NCBI GenBank assembly: GCA_007119095.1
Contig: SKQI01000147.1
Span: 1-9,557, forward strand
Source of the DNA: Wenzhouxiangella sp.
GTDB lineage: Bacteria; Pseudomonadota; Gammaproteobacteria; Xanthomonadales; Wenzhouxiangellaceae
Length of the DNA stretch: 9,557 nucleotides
Direction of reading: 5' to 3'
Shown: in pieces, positions 6,385-9,557 of the stretch
Position numbering within the stretch: the first letter of the stretch is position 1
Layout: every line of letters begins with the position of its first letter
Made by a program: the position numbers and the translations under genes
The notes under the pieces: model-generated
The model's input: only the letters and a program-made list of their open reading frames with translations
What the model was told of the DNA's origin: nothing
The model's database searches: none

Positions 6385-7677
6385 TCAGCGTCCGCGGCCC
6401 CAGTCGTAATAGGGCAGCCTGTTTGAGAAGCGTTCGTCGAAGGGTTGGTGCTTGACGATGCAGTGCAGGGCGCCGGCTGAACCGATAATGCTGCTGCAGT
6501 CCACCTGGATGACCGTGCGGTCCGGAAACGCCTGCTCGAAGGCTGAAAACGCCTGGGCATTCTGCGTCGGATAGCCATTGAACGAGCAGACAATGACGAT
6601 ATCGTTGACGATGACCGTGTTGGTGTAGGTGTAATGGACTCCGCCGTCCCCGTCCCGCCATCCCGGTGTCCGGATCACGTTATAGCCGCGTGACTGCATC
6701 AGGGCGACCGCATCTTCGGTGACCTGGTGCGGGATGCCGTTCCACTCGTTTTCGTCGTACTGGCCGATGACCACGGTCTGGTCGTCGACCGGGATAAACC
6801 ACATGTCCAGGTGGCCGGTCGAGTCGTAGCTTGGAAGCTGCCACTGGCTGGCTGTTGGGTTACCGTTCTGATCCACCCCTAAAGAGCCTAGCACTGTGAT
6901 GTCGACACCCTGCAGGGCGGCGAAAAAGTCATAGAGTTGCTGTTCCGTTACGCCAGGGTTGTACTCAAAAATCGTGTCAGTGATAAAAGCCTCACCGTTG
7001 GCAAAGCTGTGATAGTTGCCACCGCCCTGGGCCAGCGGCAGCTCATAGAGCGGGATGTCCAGTTCGGCGGCAATGGCACCTGGAATCTGGTTGTCCTGGG
7101 GGCGCGGCCGGTCGTAGTCATGATCGATGATGATGCGCTGGAAATTACCGCTGGCAAATCGCGGGCCGTAGTCGCGAATCCAGACTGAGTTCGACGGGGC
7201 CTGGATGAAGTCAATTCGATCGACATTGGCACCGGCGCTGGCCAGGGTGTTGGCCGCGCTGGCCTGCTGGCTAGGCCCGGACACCACCAGCATGACCCGG
7301 GCGCGCGAGTCACCGGTGGTGATCGGCACGATCATGGAGGTGAGCACCGCGTTGAACTGCCCCCAGCGCATCAGGATGGCATCGTTGCGTTCGTACTCGG
7401 CCGGCGGGCGCAGGAAGGTGTAGTCCGGCAGGTCTTCCGGCAGCGGCGCAGACAAGTCAGGCAATTGCCAGATACGCTTTTCCGCCGCGGTCATGTAGCG
7501 CGGCAGGCCGGGGTTTCGCAAGTCTTGCTGACGCAGGCGCTCCAGAACATCCGGATCAGCCATTCGCAGGTTTTCCGGTCCCTGCCTGACCGGCTCCAGG
7601 CGTTGGCTGCGGTCTTGCGCGGCCAGTGTAAGAGGGAAACAAAGCAGGGCCAGGATCAGGAGTTTGCGAACAATCAT
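6385..7677 (-). CDS. Secreted agmatine deiminase / PPAD-family (PAD_porph) enzyme, copy 1
   Basis: This 430-residue protein belongs to the guanidine-modifying family that includes agmatine deiminase and the peptidylarginine deiminase of Porphyromonas gingivalis. These enzymes hydrolyse a guanidino group to a ureido group plus ammonia through a cysteine intermediate. Residues 1-20 (MIVRKLLILALLCFPLTLAA) are a signal peptide, unlike cytoplasmic agmatine deiminases. The family landmarks are present: VWIRDYGPRF (Asp169), GGGNYH (Asn221), GHLDMW (His289, Asp291), TNTVIVND (Asn353) and the nucleophile Cys406 in GALHC. Spacings between Asp, His, Asn and Cys are close to those I recall for PPAD. The ATG at 7677 is chosen because the signal peptide begins there, with GAGA about eight bases upstream. 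An upstream in-frame ATG would add 20 unlikely residues. The substrate is unknown: free agmatine, free arginine or peptidyl arginine. It lies head to head with a paralogue 227 bases away. Confidence 0.88.
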   Translation of the reverse strand: MIVRKLLILALLCFPLTLAAQDRSQRLEPVRQGPENLRMADPDVLERLRQQDLRNPGLPRYMTAAEKRIWQLPDLSAPLPEDLPDYTFLRPPAEYERNDAILMRWGQFNAVLTSMIVPITTGDSRARVMLVVSGPSQQASAANTLASAGANVDRIDFIQAPSNSVWIRDYGPRFASGNFQRIIIDHDYDRPRPQDNQIPGAIAAELDIPLYELPLAQGGGNYHSFANGEAFITDTIFEYNPGVTEQQLYDFFAALQGVDITVLGSLGVDQNGNPTASQWQLPSYDSTGHLDMWFIPVDDQTVVIGQYDENEWNGIPHQVTEDAVALMQSRGYNVIRTPGWRDGDGGVHYTYTNTVIVNDIVIVCSFNGYPTQNAQAFSAFEQAFPDRTVIQVDCSSIIGSAGALHCIVKHQPFDERFSNRLPYYDWGRGR

Positions 7678-7844
7678 TGCTGGTTCTCGGTTTTGATGGC
7701 AGCCGCGGAGCCTAACCGCTGCCCCGGTCAAACGCAAATAAAGTCAGCGCGCCGGGCTTTGTCTCAGGAAAAGTTATCGGGCTTGCCGTCAATTTCCTGC
7801 CAATGCCATCTGCAACAACCCCGTCGGCAGGGCGGCCGCTGCCT

Positions 7845-7874
7845 TTGGCAATCGGGAAACCTGGCCCGTATACT
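7845..7874 (+). promoter_or_regulatory. Candidate sigma-70 promoter of deiminase copy 2
   Basis: TTGGCA at 7845-7850 and TATACT at 7869-7874 each match the sigma-70 consensus at five of six positions and are 18 bases apart. Transcription would start near 7881, only about 24 bases before the start codon at 7905. This is the best promoter-like sequence in the window. No equally good promoter is visible for the divergent copy 1. Confidence 0.55.
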
Positions 7875-7904
7875 TCCTGGCATGTCCGAAAAGTCGTAAA
7901 GCCC

Positions 7905-9146
7905 ATGCCCTGGATTCGCGTTCCCCTGCTGTTGGTCACTCTTCTGCTCCTGGTCACTGTCGCTCAGGCGGACGGTTTACGGTTGGCCGACCCACGTGTG
8001 TTGTCTGAACTGCGCCAGCTGGACCGGCCCGTTCCTCCGGCGACGCATTTTCGGCCACTGCCGCCGCCCGAGTTGCCTGACTTCGATACCCTGGTCAGAC
8101 AGGCGCCCGATGTCACCTTTCTGCGCACGTTCGCCGAGTATGAAACCAATGCCGGCATCTTGATGCGCTGGCGTCCCGGCGTTTTCAATACCGAGCTTGC
8201 GTCAATGATTGTTCCAATCACGACGGGCGATTCGCGTGCCATCGTTTATCTGGTCGTGCGCCCTGGTGGCTCTGATCAGCAGCATGCAGAAAGCTGGCTG
8301 GGCAGCGCTGGTGCGGACCTGGATCGGGTGGCATTTGTCGAAGCCCCGAACGATTCGGTCTGGATTCGCGACTACGGCCCGCGCTTTGTCAGTGCCGATT
8401 TTCAGCGGGTGATTGTCGACCATACTTACGAAGGCGCTGCCGGCCGCCCCAATGACAATGCAGTTCCCGGATTTGTGGCGGGTCATCTCAACGAAGCGCT
8501 GTTTACCATCCCGCTGGTGCACGGCGGCGGTAACTATCATCAGTTCGCCGGCGGCGAGGGGTTCGTCACCGATTCCATTCTGGATCGCAATCCGGGATTG
8601 ACCGCAGCGCAGGTGACTGATCTGTTTGCCCTTTACCAGGGGGCGGAGGTGACGCTGCTGGGGTCGTTGCCACAGAGCTTTGATGGCACGCAACATCTGG
8701 ATATGTGGTTTCTACCGGTAGACGATCAAACCGTCATCATCAACGATTACTCCAATCCACCGGCCGACAGCGAGTGGATACCGCCGGTGGTGGTCGAAGT
8801 GACCGAGTCGGCTGTCGCCGAAATGCAGGCTCGCGGCTATACCGTCAAGCGTATTCCGGCGTGGCGAAGCACGAATCCGCAGCCTTGGGGCAGCCTGTCG
8901 CACATCACCTACAGCAACACGGTGGTGCTCAACGACGTGGTCATCACCTGTGAGTACCCCGGCTACGATGAACAGAATTTGGAGGTCATGACTGTCATGA
9001 CGTCCGCTTTTCCCGAGCGAGCGGTGATCGCAGTTGACTGCGGCAACATCATCCACTCTTTCGGTGCGCTGCACTGTGTCGTCAAGCACATTCCCAAGAC
9101 AGAGCAGTTCGGTGCCAGGCCGCCGTTTTATGACTGGACCCGTTAG
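7905..9146 (+). CDS. Secreted agmatine deiminase / PPAD-family (PAD_porph) enzyme, copy 2
   Basis: This 413-residue paralogue of the divergently transcribed gene aligns along almost its whole length. Residues 1-22 (MPWIRVPLLLVTLLLLVTVA then QA) are a signal peptide ending at an AQA cleavage site, so the enzyme should be exported. The active-site residues are complete: VWIRDYGPRF (Asp156), GGGNYH (Asn210), QHLDMW (His264, Asp266), SNTVVLND (Asn338) and Cys391 in GALHC. Compared with copy 1 it lacks about 14 residues before HLDMW and has a longer loop before SNTV (STNPQPWGSLSH), so the two may prefer different substrates. Both end in a similar short FYDW or YYDW tail. The ATG at 7905 is chosen from the signal peptide. 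Its ribosome site is poor (AAAG only), and a five-codon reading frame ends five bases before it. Deimination of arginine-type substrates is expected, but the exact substrate cannot be told. Confidence 0.88.
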   Translation: MPWIRVPLLLVTLLLLVTVAQADGLRLADPRVLSELRQLDRPVPPATHFRPLPPPELPDFDTLVRQAPDVTFLRTFAEYETNAGILMRWRPGVFNTELASMIVPITTGDSRAIVYLVVRPGGSDQQHAESWLGSAGADLDRVAFVEAPNDSVWIRDYGPRFVSADFQRVIVDHTYEGAAGRPNDNAVPGFVAGHLNEALFTIPLVHGGGNYHQFAGGEGFVTDSILDRNPGLTAAQVTDLFALYQGAEVTLLGSLPQSFDGTQHLDMWFLPVDDQTVIINDYSNPPADSEWIPPVVVEVTESAVAEMQARGYTVKRIPAWRSTNPQPWGSLSHITYSNTVVLNDVVITCEYPGYDEQNLEVMTVMTSAFPERAVIAVDCGNIIHSFGALHCVVKHIPKTEQFGARPPFYDWTR

Positions 9147-9255
9147 CCTGAAAACGCCGCTGGCAGCTGGCTGGCGGCTCGGTGGCGGGCATCTGGCGTA
9201 GCGTCCCGCTTGGCCACACTTGATACTGCCGCCTGGTTTCTAGCGGAGTATCCCC
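9147..9255 (+). other. Short gap without a clear terminator
   Basis: The gap between deiminase copy 2 and the XRE gene is GC-rich and repetitive in GCTGGC/GGCGG words, but no perfect stem longer than five bases followed by a T-run is visible. GATACT at 9222-9227 could be a -10 element for the next gene, without a matching -35 element. Confidence 0.3.
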
Positions 9256-9557
9256 ATGAGCAAGGAAATGAAGATAGATCGCCACATGATTCGCAACCTG
9301 CGCGAGCTGCGCGGCTGGTCACAAGAGCAGTTGGCCGAAGCGGCTGGCTTGGGCGTGCGCACTGTTCAGCGGGTGGAGTCGGAAGGTCGTGCCTCGGCCG
9401 AAACCCGCACCTGCCTCGCCGCGGCCTTCAATGTGCCGCAAACGGCCCTGGCCGCAACACCCTCGGTGACGGAACGTGTCCAGCAAACGGCTGATCCGAT
9501 TCTGGGGCTGGTCGGGACATTTCTGATCGTTGTTGGTCTGCTCAGCAACCAGGGCCA
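9256..9557 (+). CDS. XRE-type helix-turn-helix protein with membrane segment (3' end outside the window)
   Basis: The first 100 codons are visible. Residues 11-60 form a Cro/C1-type DNA-binding domain (MIRNLRELRGWSQEQLAEAAG, then LGVRTVQRVESEGRAS), with the classical WSQEQLA second helix and TVQRVE recognition helix. After a linker, residues 83-98 (DPILGLVGTFLIVVGLLS) are hydrophobic and likely a transmembrane helix. This suggests a membrane-tethered regulator, a layout I have seen in small XRE proteins of Gammaproteobacteria. The start is supported by GGAG (9245-9248) seven bases upstream of ATG. The gene runs off the window with no stop, and its length and target are unknown. The same direction and a gap of only 109 bases leave open co-transcription with deiminase copy 2, but there is no evidence that it controls that gene. 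Confidence 0.82.
   Translation, partial: MSKEMKIDRHMIRNLRELRGWSQEQLAEAAGLGVRTVQRVESEGRASAETRTCLAAAFNVPQTALAATPSVTERVQQTADPILGLVGTFLIVVGLLSNQG

Noticed and set aside
8202..8696. Open frame of 164 codons on the minus strand
   Set aside because: Antisense to deiminase copy 2, which has all family motifs.
1..9557. tRNA, rRNA, CRISPR array or intact insertion sequence
   Set aside because: I looked for cloverleaf-like arms, regularly spaced direct repeats and paired terminal inverted repeats, and saw none. Only the decayed transposase-like fragment hints at a mobile element.

Overview
The window is GC-rich gammaproteobacterial-type DNA. ClpB closely resembles the enterobacterial protein, and the rest is accessory genes for secreted proteins of the kind common in protein-degrading marine or soil Gammaproteobacteria. 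A Xanthomonadales or Wenzhouxiangella-like host is my guess, from the domain style and the short acidic/aromatic tail of the large protease. It cannot be proven from this window.

Layout. Bases 1-696 hold the 3' end of clpB (+). Bases 697-1593 are a decayed patch read on the minus strand: a strip with no gene, a fragment resembling the C-terminal half of an IS91-type transposase, a vapC toxin gene reduced to 28 codons by an internal deletion, and an intact vapB-type antitoxin gene with an inverted-repeat operator upstream. Bases 1724-5380 (-) encode a 1218-residue secreted S8 (subtilisin-like) protease with a C-terminal string of beta domains that ends in two tandem MBG-type repeats. A 331-base intergenic region separates it from a divergent small lipoprotein gene (5712-6311, +). 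That gene converges, across a strong hairpin, on a secreted agmatine-deiminase/PPAD-like enzyme gene (6385-7677, -). A second, paralogous deiminase gene (7905-9146, +) lies head to head with the first. The window ends inside an XRE-type helix-turn-helix gene that also encodes a predicted membrane segment (9256 onward, +).

Function. The central 7.5 kb encodes four exported proteins: one large protease, one lipoprotein and two guanidine-modifying enzymes, all with recognisable signal peptides. Each gene appears to have its own promoter region, so this is a neighbourhood rather than an operon. An appealing but unproven reading is that peptides released by the protease supply arginine-containing substrates to the exported deiminases, as gingipains do for the peptidylarginine deiminase of Porphyromonas gingivalis. 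The most clear-cut oddity is the vapBC locus, where an antitoxin is kept next to a toxin whose PIN domain has been removed in frame.
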